This document shows positions 32,318 through 42,639 of a stretch of 64,000 nt of DNA, piece after piece. Position 1 is the stretch's first letter; every line of letters begins with the position of its first letter. The position numbers and the translations under genes were made by a program. This stretch comes from Liolophura sinensis (taxonomy: Eukaryota > Mollusca > Polyplacophora > Chitonida > Chitonidae): assembly GCF_032854445.1 (NCBI RefSeq), contig NC_088298.1, positions 19,613,976 through 19,677,975 of the forward strand, written 5' to 3'. The notes beneath the pieces are model-generated. The model made no database searches, was not told the DNA's origin, and saw only the letters and a program-made list of their open reading frames with translations.

Positions 32318-32359
32318 TCAATAACCAATATTCGATCCTCTAAAGAAAAACAGCAATTG
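32318..32359 (+). CDS. Candidate exon 11, 3' part after gap
   Basis: One of the three frames is open to a donor CAATTG|GTGAGGAAA, reading SITNIRSSKEKQQL. The other two frames stop. The true gap length is unknown, so the frame cannot be tied to the part before the gap. Confidence 0.35.
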
Positions 32360-33129
32360 GTGAGGAAATCAGATGTGTGGAGTCATTATTTGTACTTTAG
32401 TATGTTATTCAGAAATCTGGGCCTGTTTGGATAAACGATGAAACATTCTCAAATTCGTAATAAGGAACAATCCAGCAACATCATCACTTGCTTCCAAAGC
32501 GAAGGTGCTGTGGTCCCTTCAGCTGCCTTTTTCAACGCAATTTTTTTTCTACTCCCTTGACATTTGCCTGCTATGACCATTATTGTCATTATACTTCTAC
32601 AACATGAATGAGCAGGAATCTATAAAGCTGAAACGACATTATAAAAATGCTCATTTACGTACATTTTCTGAACAAATGAGAGGCCCCTCACCAATGCAAT
32701 CGCTTGAAGTTCAATTTTTTTCCTTCCTAATTCTGGGAGTATGAGTATATTTAGTGTGAAGATGTACACACATTTCGTATTCCGATTTGCATGATTGTAT
32801 AGTGTGTAGGAAAATTATTTCTCCCTTTAACGACCATAATTCTTATCGTTAAACGACATTGAAAAAAATTGCCAAATTTATGGGTTTCCAAGTATGGGAG
32901 ATAACTCTCCAGCGAAAACATGTTATCATGCACGAAATCCCATTCATTCCCTTTGGACCGCGCTGTGAAGGCGGAGATGTACGCTCTAATAACACTTTGA
33001 CCTGGGGTTAATTTCCGACAGCGGTCGTGGCTAAGACATTGTAATCCACAATGCCCTGAATCAGCACCAGAAAAAGGGATAGGCATTTCACTCAAAGAAA
33101 TTAATCTGTAAAATTTTGCAAAAAGCCTG
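32360..33129. other. Unique stretch, no gene seen
   Basis: A minus frame of 114 codons (33095-32751) has no recognisable motif or codon bias. No repeat family identified. Confidence 0.45.
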
Positions 33130-33305
33130 TTGCCTGGGTGATGCTACTATGTATTCTGCTATTGTAGCGGATTTTTCTGTTAATATAACAAGGATATTCT
33201 ATTAATTCAACATAAACACCAACATGTTGAGTATGACTGACTATTGTGTTATAATAACAGAATGCATTCTAGCATCACTCAGATAACAGACTTCCTATGA
33301 AAGTA
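33130..33305. mobile_element. MITE family E, internal copy
   Basis: CTGTTGCCTGGGTGATGCTA and TGTATTCTGCTATTGTAGC on the left are mirrored by AACAGAATGCATTCTAGCAT and CACTCAGATAACAGAC on the right. Outer termini are lost. Confidence 0.75.
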
Positions 33306-33409
33306 CCAGGGCTTGATGAGCTAAGTGGCCTTTAACGGAAGTATAAAAGACTGCACAGACAGGCCCCTGCTTATTGTCACCAGGGCCTCACAAAAATAAA
33401 AGCAGAGGG

Positions 33410-33505
33410 AATCTGAAAAAAAAAGCACTGCTCAAACCCAGGAAGGCCCACGTATACTCGTTGTGGCACTCATTATACCATTAAGCTACGATCGCCGGTA
33501 TGACT
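33410..33505 (-). other. tRNA-like relic with Pol III signals
   Basis: On the minus strand: GTAGCTTAATGG (A-box-like), about 45 bp, GGGTTTGAGC (weak B-box), then a T-run (TTTTTTTTT) that would end Pol III transcription. No convincing cloverleaf. It is more likely a SINE head or tRNA pseudogene than a tRNA gene. Confidence 0.3.
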
Positions 33506-33734
33506 GTATAGCCTGTAGTCGTTCATCATGCAGTCTCTCGTTACCCGGCGTCAGAGAGCCTTCCCGTATATATCTAATGCTTTGATTCAAAATAATGTTC
33601 TTCTTTTTTATTTTGGTTACAGGATTTAAGAAAAAAAACACGGAAGATCTCAAATTCTGATGGACTTTAACGGAAACTGACCACGGAATAACCCTTCTGG
33701 GGGAAGAAGTAATCTGAAAGGCTCGTGTTTTTTT

Positions 33735-33800
33735 TTTCGGGGTGGGGTGGGGGGGGGGTTTCATTTTATATGAATCTTCTGGCGGGGTGGGGTGGCGTTC
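33735..33800 (+). other. G-run cluster (possible G-quadruplex)
   Basis: GGGGTGGGGTGGGGGGGGGG then GGCGGGGTGGGGTGG within 60 bp on the plus strand, satisfying the usual four-G-run pattern. 33801-34250 after it shows nothing recognisable. Confidence 0.55.
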
Positions 33801-34249
33801 AGTTAAAAGAAAAGAAAACTCTCCTCACATTCTTACTGGTAGCGTAATGTATGACGGCTGCCTAAATTTCCTGTATACTGACATAGAAAAATTCACGACA
33901 TGATTCTGGGTCAAAATGTTTGGAAAATTTACTATAGACAACCTAAAGCTCGTCACTTTGCGCCTTTGATTCCTTGATTGTCAACATTAATTATCACTTT
34001 TGCCGAAAATGTGAAAAGAGATCCAAACGAAAACATTTTATAATACTAATGTTTATGGTGGCCTAATTGAGTTTCATAGTGTTTACATTCCTCGCTTAGG
34101 CCAGAACTAGGACATTGCCCTTGCCATAGCAACGCTGATGAAGTTTCCTTCTTAATTTTTGTAGAAATTTCGAGGCAGAAATTACATTACTAAAAAAGGC
34201 TGTGTTGCCAACAATCAGACCTTTTGTGTGTGTCAATTTGAGTTCGGCA

Positions 34250-36280
34250 GTCCTTTAGGCTACTGATTTCGCAGTGCACATAAGTCAGGTTTTTACTGTA
34301 CTGATTTCGAGGTGCACACATCTTAGGCCTTTACCTTACTAGTTTGGAAGTGCACACAACTTGTCTTTACCCCATTGAGTTGGCGGTGAACATATCTTTG
34401 GCCCTTATGTGACTGATTTGGCAGTGCACACAACTTAGCCCATTAGGTCACTGATTTGGGGGTGCACACAGCTTAGGCCTTTACCCCCACTGATTTGGCG
34501 GTGCACACAGCTTAGGCCTTTACCCCCACTGATTTGGCACTGCACACAGCTTAGGCCTTTACCCCCACTGATTTGGCGGTGCACACAGCTTAGGCCTTTA
34601 CCTCACTGATTTGGCGGTGCACACAGCTTAGGCCCTTATCTCACTGATTTGGCGATGCACACAGCTTAGGTCTTTACCCCCCACTGATTTGGCGATGCAC
34701 AGAGCTTAGGTCTTTACCCCCCACTGATTTGGCGGTGCACAGAGCTTAGGCCTTTACCCCCACTGATTTGGCGGTGCACACAGCTTAGGCCTTTACCTCA
34801 ACTGATTTGGCGGTGCACACAGCTTAGGCCTTTACCCCCACTGATTTGGCGGTGCACACAGCTTAGGCCTTTACCCCCACTGATTTGGCGGTGCACACAG
34901 CTTAGGCCTTTACCTCACTGATTTGGCGGTGCACACAGCTTGAGCTCTTATCTCACCGATATGGCGGGGCACACACTGTAGGCCTTTACCCTACTGGTTT
35001 GGGGGTGCACACAACTTGTCTTTACCCTATTGAGTTGGCGGTGAACACGGCTTAGATCTATACCTCACTGATTTGGCGGTGTACACAACTCAGGCTTTTA
35101 CTCTACTGATTTGGCGATGCACACAGCTTAGGCCTTTACCCTACTGGTTTGGGAGTGCACACAACTTAGGCCTTTACCTCACTGATTTGGCGGTGCACAC
35201 AGCTTAGACCTTTATCTCACAGATTTGGCGGTGCACACAGCTTAGGCCTTTATCTCACTGGTTTGGGGGTGCCCACAGCTTAGGCCTTTACCCCTACTGG
35301 TTTGGGGGTGCACACAACTTAGGCCTTTACCTCACTGATTTGGCGGTGCACACAGCTTAAGCCTTTACCCCTGCTGATTTGGGGGTGCACACAGCTTAGG
35401 CCTTTACTCCCCACTGATTTGGCGGTGCACAGAGCTTGGGCCTTTACCCCACTGATTTGGCGGTGCACACAGCTTAGGCCTTTACCCCTAGTGATTTGTC
35501 GGTGCACACAGCTAAGGCCTTTACCTCACTGATTTGGCGCTGCACACAGCTTGAGCTCTTATCTCACCGATATGGCGTTGCACTTACCTCAGGCCTTTAC
35601 TCCACTGATTTGGCGGTGCACACAGCTTAGGCCTTTACCCCTTGAGCTCTTATCTTACCGATATGGCGGGGCACACACTGTAGGCCTTTACCCTACTGGT
35701 TTGGGGTGCACACAACTTGTCTGTACCCTATTGAGTTGGCGGTGCACACGGCTTAGATCTATACCTCACTGATTTGGCGGTGCACACAACTCAGGCTTTT
35801 ACCCTACTGATTTGGCGGTGCACACAGCTTAGGCTTTTGCCTAACTGATTTTGCGGTGCACACAGCTTAGGCCTTTACCTCACTGATTTGGCGGCGCACA
35901 CAGCTTAGGCCTTTACCCCTACTGATTTGGCGGTGCACACAGCTTAGGCCTTTACCCCCACTGATTTGGCGGTGCACACAGCTAAGGCCTTCACCCCAAC
36001 TGATTACTACGACCCTTAAGTGCTACATGATCTCCGATTGTTAACCCACTTACCCGATCCACTTACGGCTTAGATCTATATCTCACTGGTTTGGCGGTGC
36101 ACATAGCTTAGGCCTTTATCTCACTGGTTTGGCGGTGCACACAGCTTAGGCCTTTATCCCTACTGGTTTGGGGGTGCACACAACTTAGGCCTTTATCTCA
36201 CTGATTTGGCGGTGCACACAGCTTACTCCTTTACCCCTACTGATTTGGCGGTGCACACAGCTTAGGCCTTTACCCAATAT
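34250..36280. repeat. 39-bp minisatellite (about 50 units)
   Basis: Unit CACTGATTTGGCGGTGCACA plus CAGCTTAGGCCTTTACCC(C), 38-39 bp. Edge units are diverged (GTTTGGAAGTGCACACAAC) and central units nearly identical. A block near 34920-35100 is repeated near 35550-35790 (GAGCTCTTATCTCACCGATA followed by TGGCGGGGCACACACTGTAG in each), so multi-unit segments were copied. A 60-bp unrelated piece interrupts at about 36003-36065. Frames at 35319-35772 are artefacts. Confidence 0.96.
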
Positions 36281-36464
36281 TTTCATTCTAAGAGAATTAT
36301 GGGGTGTAGAGAAAACTTTCATCGTTAGTGACACAAGAAATCATTTTTAGCATGGTTTTCATAATATTTCTGTGCATAGATTTCTCCAAAAAAAAGTGCT
36401 GTAGTGGTAAAGAATGTTGAAGATTTACAGTATACATCCCATCTTAATTTTCAATTTTATATCT

Positions 36465-36530
36465 CACGGACTCCAAGTGCAATATTCTTGAGTATGGCGT
36501 AAAACACCACTCAAATAAATTTTAAAAATT
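36465..36530 (+). mobile_element. SINE-A 3' fragment
   Basis: AAGTGCAATATTCTTGAGTA, TGGCGTAAAACACCACTC and AAATAAATTT: only the last 55 bp of the element. Confidence 0.8.
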
Positions 36531-38470
36531 GTTTACATGTTTTGTTTTCGCAGAAGGCCTTTGGCCTATACATTACTTATTTGCTATCAGTTATTGTATT
36601 TTTCTGTCTTGATTCGTGTTTGAAATAAATCCTAGTGTTCATAATTCTAAAAAAAAAATTGCTGCAAGCATCTGCATGTTCTTTGACCGATATGTTTTGT
36701 TGCGCGGAAGAATATTTAACTTACGACGATTCTTTTCACAATTTTTAAATGTGAGCGTTAGATGAACGGGTTCTGGTCATATAGAAAGAAGATAGCACAT
36801 GAAAAAGTCCATGTCACTCAGAATGGGTTCCTCATTCCATTGAGATGTCAGAAGAGTTATGGTCATTTCACTAAATTAGCGAATGGCTTCGACATTTCTT
36901 TTAATGAGAAGCCGCTCCTTAATGTATCCGCTGAGCAAGGATGACATCCGAGTTCAATTCGACTTGGTCAAGGTACGAGTTGTCTGGTTGACGGCGGCCA
37001 ATTGTCTTTTTCCGTCTGGATTTTTGAGACATAAGTAATCAATTCTACAAAAGAAAAAAAAATGTTTTGTAAAGGCAGAGGGCTAAAATTTGAAATCAGA
37101 AAATAAGCTCAGATCTAATGTGTACAAATTTTGCTTCACCACCATGAAAATCAACAATATTTCAATCGGACCTGAATAACACATTTTTAGCAAACCGTTT
37201 TATTCTCTCATCTTAAATATATACGAAGGTCTAAGTTTAAATAGGTCTGTTACTGAACATTTGCCTTCATGTGCGGGATTGCACTCTGGAATTAGACATG
37301 ACAACACAACAGCCAACTTTTTACAGCTGTTCAGAGTTCTACAGAAAAAAATTATAACAAACACATTATGAAAAAACATGTTCAAAAATAACTATTCAAT
37401 GTAAATGAAACGCGCTTTTTTGTTTCTTTTTATATATTTTCTGTATATTTTTTTCACGTCATTAGGGACAAAGAACACGACTCGTGGACGTAAACTTATT
37501 TACATGGCAACTACAGTACGTAATCTACCAGATTTTAGTCACTGGGCATGGTGACTGAATTTTGGACGAGTCGTCTTGATTGGTTGATTGGATGAAATCG
37601 ACAGCATTGCAATTTTAAAGTGTGATTTTCGTAGCGATTTTTTTCACTTGTGTCGAAGGTAGCGCTACAAAACTTTAACTTTACACGTACAACAGTGTAA
37701 CGAAAGTGCTACGAGAGCTCAATACCTAAACGAAACAAATCTGAGTCTCCTATTAAACTTTAAAGGCCTAAGGTGAAAAGTAAAAACTGGAAGAAAAATT
37801 TGAAAATTCGATTTTTTAGACGTTTAGACGACAAAGTGCAACAAATTGCGAAATGGAAACATATATTTAGGATAGGTAGATTTTGCTAAATCACGTTGAT
37901 TAGAAATCAGCGTTCTTCAGGCTTGGCGTGGAATGATGTTACTTTGAATAAAACAGAAAAATGACCCTCGGCCAGATCAAGCCGACATTCGAGAGGACGC
38001 AATTTTGGACATGCTTCTCAAACCTGATTGAGCGAGAACACCTTCCTCCATCTGCCCTAACTGTCTTTTTTCTGAGTTAGGTGAACACTCACATCAAAAA
38101 GTAAAACAGCACATCACAAAAACAATCAAGAGGAAGCTGAAAAATCCGATTTTGTGAGAGTCAACATCTTTTCAGAGCTTTCTTTTGACGTCATAATTCG
38201 GTACTTATTTACAAATCAACTTTCTTGAAAAAGGCCTACATAGTTGATGTCTAAGAACAAAGACTGTTTTTTCTTTAATTACTTGTTGCTGTTATCATAA
38301 TTTTATGAACTTAAAACAATATATCTAGCATTTGATGAGACGAATATGAAATTTTTGTGATGTTTTCTAGTTTGGGCTTTCGTTGTTGTTGTTCGTTTGA
38401 ACGAAATGGAACTGCCTAGCAGCAGTGTACGTGGACTTCCAAATCTCAAAGGTTTCACTTTCGATTTATT
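36531..38470. other. AT-rich unique stretch, no gene seen
   Basis: Small frames (36762-36944, 37200-37385) have no motif. No repeat family identified. Confidence 0.5.
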
Positions 38471-38486
38471 CTGAATTGTGTTTTTA

Positions 38487-38742
38487 TTTATTTAGTTATT
38501 TGATTTGTGTTTTACGCCGTACTCAAGAATATTTCACTTATACGACGGCGGCCAAAATTATGGTGGGTGGAAACCGGGCAGAGCCAGGGGGAAACCCACG
38601 ACGGTTCGCAGGTTGCTGCAAGACCTTCCCACGTACGGCCGGAGAGGAAGCCATCATGAGCTGGACTTTTACTCACAGCGACCGCATTGGTGAAAGCCTT
38701 TGGGTCGTGCTGGCGTGCTAACCCCCTAGGCCACGAAGGCCA
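38487..38742 (-). mobile_element. SINE-A, full length, with target-site duplication
   Basis: Minus-oriented with a complete head: on the element strand TGGCCTAGGGGG (A-box, complement of 38722-38733) and GAGTAAAAGTCC (B-box-like, complement of 38663-38674), then the body and TAAATAAATAAA tail. Flanked by CTGAATTGTGTTTTTA (38471-38486) and CTGAATGGTGTTTTTA (38743-38758), 16 bp with one mismatch. Confidence 0.93.
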
Positions 38743-38845
38743 CTGAATGGTGTTTTTAAGCCATACTCAAGAATTAATACATACTTAATATATAGCGCCG
38801 GTCAGATTTATCGGTGGCAGAAACCGGAAGTTTTGGAGTAAGCCA
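38743..38845 (-). mobile_element. Older SINE-A copy interrupted by the one above
   Basis: GAATGGTGTTTTTAAGCCAT, ACTCAAGAATTAATAC and TTATCGGTGGCAGAAACCGG follow SINE-A order. Its tail-side part (GATTTATTCTGAATTG) lies left of the insertion at 38463, so the younger SINE landed inside it. Confidence 0.75.
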
Positions 38846-38884
38846 CCGCTAAATTGTCCCACCTGGCAAACTGACAAGTTGTCT

Positions 38885-39090
38885 GCTAATATAATAAAGA
38901 CGTACAGCAAAAAGGGGGAAAAACAGCGACGACAGTAAGAATGCTGTCGAATGGTCACACGTAACTGGCGAAATACGGTCTCTTGTCAGTTTTCTTCAGA
39001 TAGGGTTTTATTCTAACTGTTCATGTAAATGCGTAAATAGTAGCAAATTACACACCCAAGCACCATAGCTTAGGCAGAATTAGGTAAAAA
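38885..39090 (+). repeat. Repeat family C, plus copy
   Basis: AATAAAGACGTACAGC, AGCGACGACAGT, GGTCACACGTAACTGGCG, GAAATACGGTCTCTTGTCAG, GGGTTTTATTCTAACTGTTC, ATGTAAATGCGTAAATAGTA and CACCATAGCTTAGGCAG. No coding capacity. Confidence 0.85.
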
Positions 39091-39117
39091 AAAAATGGGA
39101 CTGATATAACATTTAAA

Positions 39118-39235
39118 TGTATGTAAGTATGTATGCTTGAGGTTTTAAGTGACGAGGAATTATTAGCGCGTGTAAATATATGTAAGTATGCATGCTTGGG
39201 GTTTCAAGTGATGAGGAATTATTAGGTAGTCCAGG
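39118..39235. repeat. ~60-bp direct duplication
   Basis: ATGTAAGTATGTATGCTTGA GGTTTTAAGTGACGAGGAAT TATTAG is repeated as ATGTAAGTATGCATGCTTGG GGTTTCAAGTGATGAGGAAT TATTAG. Confidence 0.85.
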
Positions 39236-39304
39236 AATATATAATATTAATTAATATTATGTAATATTGTAAGCCATTGGTCACACGTGCTCAATTTAGT
39301 ATGT

Positions 39305-39380
39305 GTGTACACACCTAAGGATCCCTCGTCGTCATATGACAGAAAAATTGTGAAGAACTACGTAAAACCAGTAAGTACGT
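39305..39380 (+). mobile_element. SINE-B 3' fragment
   Basis: CACCTAAGGATCCCTCGTCG, TCATATGACAGAAAAATTGT and GAAGAACTACGTAAAACC match the SINE-B 3' part; the CTCACTCA tail is lost. Confidence 0.7.
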
Positions 39381-39625
39381 ATTCTACCCCTAGAATACAT
39401 ACTTACATACACGTGTTCAACCTTCATTGTTAAGAAGAAAAGATCAGTGAGCTGTCAACAAGCTGCGACGCATGCGAAATTTCAAAAATGCTTCCAACCT
39501 TCAAGAAGTCCACTGCCCCTTAACGGGATGAACAACAACAACGCCGTCTTCCCATGAAGCTGCTCTTCGCTGCTATAGAAAATCAAAGTGACAGTCACAG
39601 TATACTGGTACCTCAATGCCCTGGG

Positions 39626-39956
39626 ACCGGCCCTGATAGTACAGTTGGTCGAGCTTCCGCTTCGGGAGCGGTAGATCCAAGGTCAATCTTGGGTTGAGTC
39701 AAACCTAAGACTTTAAAAGAGGAAGTTGTAACTTCCTCGCTTGGCTTTCAGCATGAAAGGGGTAGTGCAACGCCTGGTTGACCCGTATCAGTAGAATGGC
39801 TCGAGCGGGGCGTCTCAGTGAAGCAGCACCAGATAAAAGTGGGGTGGAAATCCGTCCTGCAACAAGGAGGCACATTACATGCACTAAGGACTCCTTCGTC
39901 GTCATAAGATTGGAAAAATTGTTAAGTACGACGTTAAACCCCAAACACTCACTCAC
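39626..39956 (+). mobile_element. SINE-B, full length, with perfect target-site duplication
   Basis: Flanked by TCAATGCCCTGGG at 39613-39625 and 39957-39969. The head reads CTGATAGTACAGTTGGTCGA (A-box-like TAGTACAGTTGG) and GTAGATCCAAGGTCAATC (B-box-like). The body shares TTTCAGCATGAAAGGGGTAG, CAGTGAAGCAGCACC and GGAGGCACATTACATGCAC with 30584-30912. The tail is CACTCACTCACTC. Total about 331 bp. Confidence 0.93.
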
Positions 39957-40099
39957 TCAATGCCCTGGGGTTGATCCCAGGTCGTCCGACTTTGAGGAGG
40001 ACGTGCTAACCTTTAGACCACCGAAGCGATCCTTTCGTCCTTTTATAAGACTAGTAGGAAGAGAACAGATCATTTTATATCTTGGCTTTAGTTTTTTTT

Positions 40100-40430
40100 T
40101 AATGGAGAAGAAGACATAAATATGATACCTAATTCAGATGAAAAAGCGTGAAAAATTTACTTGCAAATATGGTCTTTTATGTTTCTTTCGATTTTTTTCT
40201 TCCAGGAGAAAAGGGCATGAGAAAATACTTTTATATGGTGGGTATCCGGGACCATCTCTTGGTATATGTCTTCTTTGCATAATAATGTTCTAAATGAAGA
40301 TGTGATGGATGTCTAATAAATGTACATGAATGTAATTTTGTTGTTTATTCTTGAGTATAATTTTAACTATGATAATATTTCTGAATATCTTAAAAATTAG
40401 TATATGATCAAAATCCAGGTTCAACGGATT
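40100..40430 (+). repeat. Repeat family F, copy 1
   Basis: Matches 61650-61985: CAGATGAAAAAGCGT, TTTTTTTCTTCCAGGAGAAA, TTTTATATGGTGGGTAT, GATGTCTAATAAATGTACAT, GAATGTAATTTTGTTGTTTA and GATCAAAATCCAGGTT. Confidence 0.8.
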
Positions 40431-40849
40431 TGTTGGCCAAAAAGACTACATTCTAGTGCAAATATATTTATTCACCATTTGTTACATCCTCATTTATAAC
40501 ATTATTACGTAAAGACATATATATCAAGAGGTGGTCCCAAATACCCACCATTCAAAATATTATTTCTTCTGAACTTCATGTCAACATGTTTTTTTCCATC
40601 TAAAATATATGAGCTAAGTTGCTGAGATGAAAGCATTGTATTTTATCCTCGTATATGTTCGAAAACACTCGATGTTTTTATTAATTAAACACTATATTAC
40701 AAATGAATAGCAAAGTTCCGATGCGGAAAAAAAGTCCTTCTGATGACATTTCTGTTGTTATACGAGAATTTTGCATTTTAAACGAAAAGAGCTTCTAAAA
40801 TTTTAAGGAAGGTTGGAAGACAGAAATAGCGGCTTAATTATTTTGTGAC

Positions 40850-41108
40850 TACACTCAAAAAAAATAATCTGTTATTTTAACAGAAAGTCTGTTGTTTGAG
40901 TGATGCTGCAATGTATTCTGTTATTATAACAAACTATACTCTCGCATTCAACATAAAATCCTGTTTGTCTAATAGAAGGTATATGTTCAATTAATAGAAT
41001 ATGTGAGTTATATTTAACAGAACAATTTGCTGCAATAACAGAATACATTCTAGTATCACTCCGACAACAGACTTTCTGTTAAAATTAACAGATTAATTTT
41101 TACAGTGT
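40850..41108. mobile_element. MITE family E, most complete copy
   Basis: Starts CTACACTCAAAAAAAATAAT and ends TTAATTTTTACAGTGTAG, which are inverted repeats. The inversion extends inwards for about 80 bp (CTGTTATTTTAACAGAAAGT / TTTCTGTTAAAATTAACAG; GTGATGCTGCAATGTATTC / GAATACATTCTAGTATCAC). No open frame, so non-autonomous. No clear target duplication seen. Confidence 0.88.
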
Positions 41109-41110
41109 AG

Positions 41111-41995
41111 GCCTAACTTGAATGGAGAAGGACACAATAACTTTCTGTTAAGCAGTTATTTCAATATTACATTAGAACAAAGCCGAAAGGAAGGTAACTA
41201 TCACCATGAATTATTGAAACATTTGTCCATTGACTCAAAGCGATCGTGAACTATATATGTGACTGGCAAATATAGATCGTTTACATATTTCACCGCTACC
41301 CCAGCACTCACATGTAGCTGTCCATAATGCCGTGAGTCGACGCCATTTTGAACTCGCCCTTGTAACAACGTCCACTCTTTGATTGACAGCTTTGTGTAGA
41401 GATATCAGACTTAACTAAGACCAATGGGTGAAGATTGACATGGTTAAGGGAATTGCGCTCGACCCAGGAAATTAACCCTTGTCATAACTAGCCACAGACA
41501 AGCCTTAACAATTCCGGATGAGCAATAGCTGGGTGTACATACAGCGCGTGGGAGGTATTGATTAATGCGGTAGGGGGCAGCAGGCGTCTCACGGGCGGCC
41601 AAGTCTCGGCTAGAAGATACTTCCCCATCTACCCTACACGTTTCTGACGGCCTTTTCCGTGTATCGACTTGATTGAAAAGTTTAGGTTCTTATTCACTCA
41701 AATGTCCGAAGAGAAATGTATCTCTGCAAGATAAATTTTATCTAAAAATTGTTCAGCGCGCAGACCGTTTATTTAAGGTTTCCCATTCCCACTTTTTCAT
41801 CCGCAGTAAATATCTTTTCACACGTCTTTGACAAGCTAATCACTAAAAAATATGCAAATGTGTACCACAGTCACATATTAATGGTAACAATTTTTCACAG
41901 GAACTGTAATGTGTACCTTTCATACATCATCTTTGTGTACCTACTCTTTTAATGGGTTATATTAAATTTTGTTCTTCATATCGCAAGTAACGCAA
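41111..41995. other. Unique stretch, no gene seen
   Basis: No repeat family or exon-like segment found. Confidence 0.45.
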
Positions 41996-41999
41996 GTAA

Positions 42000-42170
42000 C
42001 AAAACGGTGCCTCTGTGGCCATACGAAGAAAGTTCTGCCAGCAATCTGGATGGCCGCGAGTTTCCCCAGGTCCCTGCTCGGTTTCCTCCCGCCATTATGC
42101 CGTCCGCCGTCGTATAAGTGAAATATTCTTGAGTACGGCGTAAAACATCAATCAGATAAGTAAAAAAAAT
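42000..42170 (+). mobile_element. SINE-A copy
   Basis: Starts GTGCCTCTGTGGCCATACGA (A-box region), with an internal deletion to CAGCAATCTGGATGGCCGCG, then CCGCCGTCGTATAAGTGAAA, TTGAGTACGGCGTAAAACAT and a degraded tail (CAATCAGATAAGTAAA). Confidence 0.88.
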
Positions 42171-42239
42171 CTGTAGCTCAACTAAAGATGTCCAGCCAGT
42201 AAATAATGATACTCTTGGACCAAAAATATTTCTAAAAGC

Positions 42240-42388
42240 AACGTGGGAAGGTTGCTGCAGACTTTCCCACGTACGGCCAGAGAGGAAGCCAACAAGAGAT
42301 GCACTTGAACTCACTGCGATCGCATTGGTGAAAGGCTCCTGAGTCATTGTGCAGAGCTGGCGTGCTGGCCACGGTGGTCCCAGTGATA
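42240..42388 (-). mobile_element. SINE-A head fragment
   Basis: ACGTACGGCCAGAGAGGAAG, GCACTTGAACTCACTGCGAT and GCATTGGTGAAAGGCTCCTG, then GTGCTGGCCACGGTGG, which on the element strand begins with CCACCGTGGCCAGCAC. Only the 5' half is present. It faces the plus copy at 42000. Confidence 0.85.
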
Positions 42389-42639
42389 TTTTACATACCG
42401 GTACTCCATAAGCTTTCCCTCATGATGGCTGTCAGTTATAAGGGTGGAGGAAGACATATAAACCTTCGACTTTTGGCAAGTTGTTGACGAACTTTCCCAC
42501 TTGTCACTCACAGACATGCACATTCTTTTACTGTTGGAAAGGAAGTGGTTTTCAGTCAGCGTTAGGCTGTATTGGCAAATGACCGCACGAGTGTCGTTGG
42601 CTACTTATTTCCACCAGGAAGCCACAAACAATAAGAGCG

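Larger units (their letters stand above)
21703..32359 (+). other. Candidate multi-exon gene, unrecognised
   Basis: A chain of short open segments, each bounded by AG and GT splice signals. The reading phase at every junction fits from 22785 to 29603: phases at exon ends are 0, 1, 0, 0, 1, 0, 1 and 1. Random sequence would rarely keep nine junction-compatible exons open. Introns hold SINE-A, family C and D repeats and a ~116-bp tandem repeat. I do not recognise the protein. The middle alternates hydrophobic and charged residues, suggesting a beta-rich fold, and the end is Ser/Gln/Pro-rich. The 5' end with a start codon and the 3' end are not identified. Confidence 0.65.

Noticed and set aside
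32751-33095. 114-codon minus-strand frame
   Set aside because: No recognisable domain, no compatible neighbouring exons.
35319-35772. Frames with MHRQI-like repeats
   Set aside because: Translation of the 39-bp minisatellite (13 codons per unit), on both strands.
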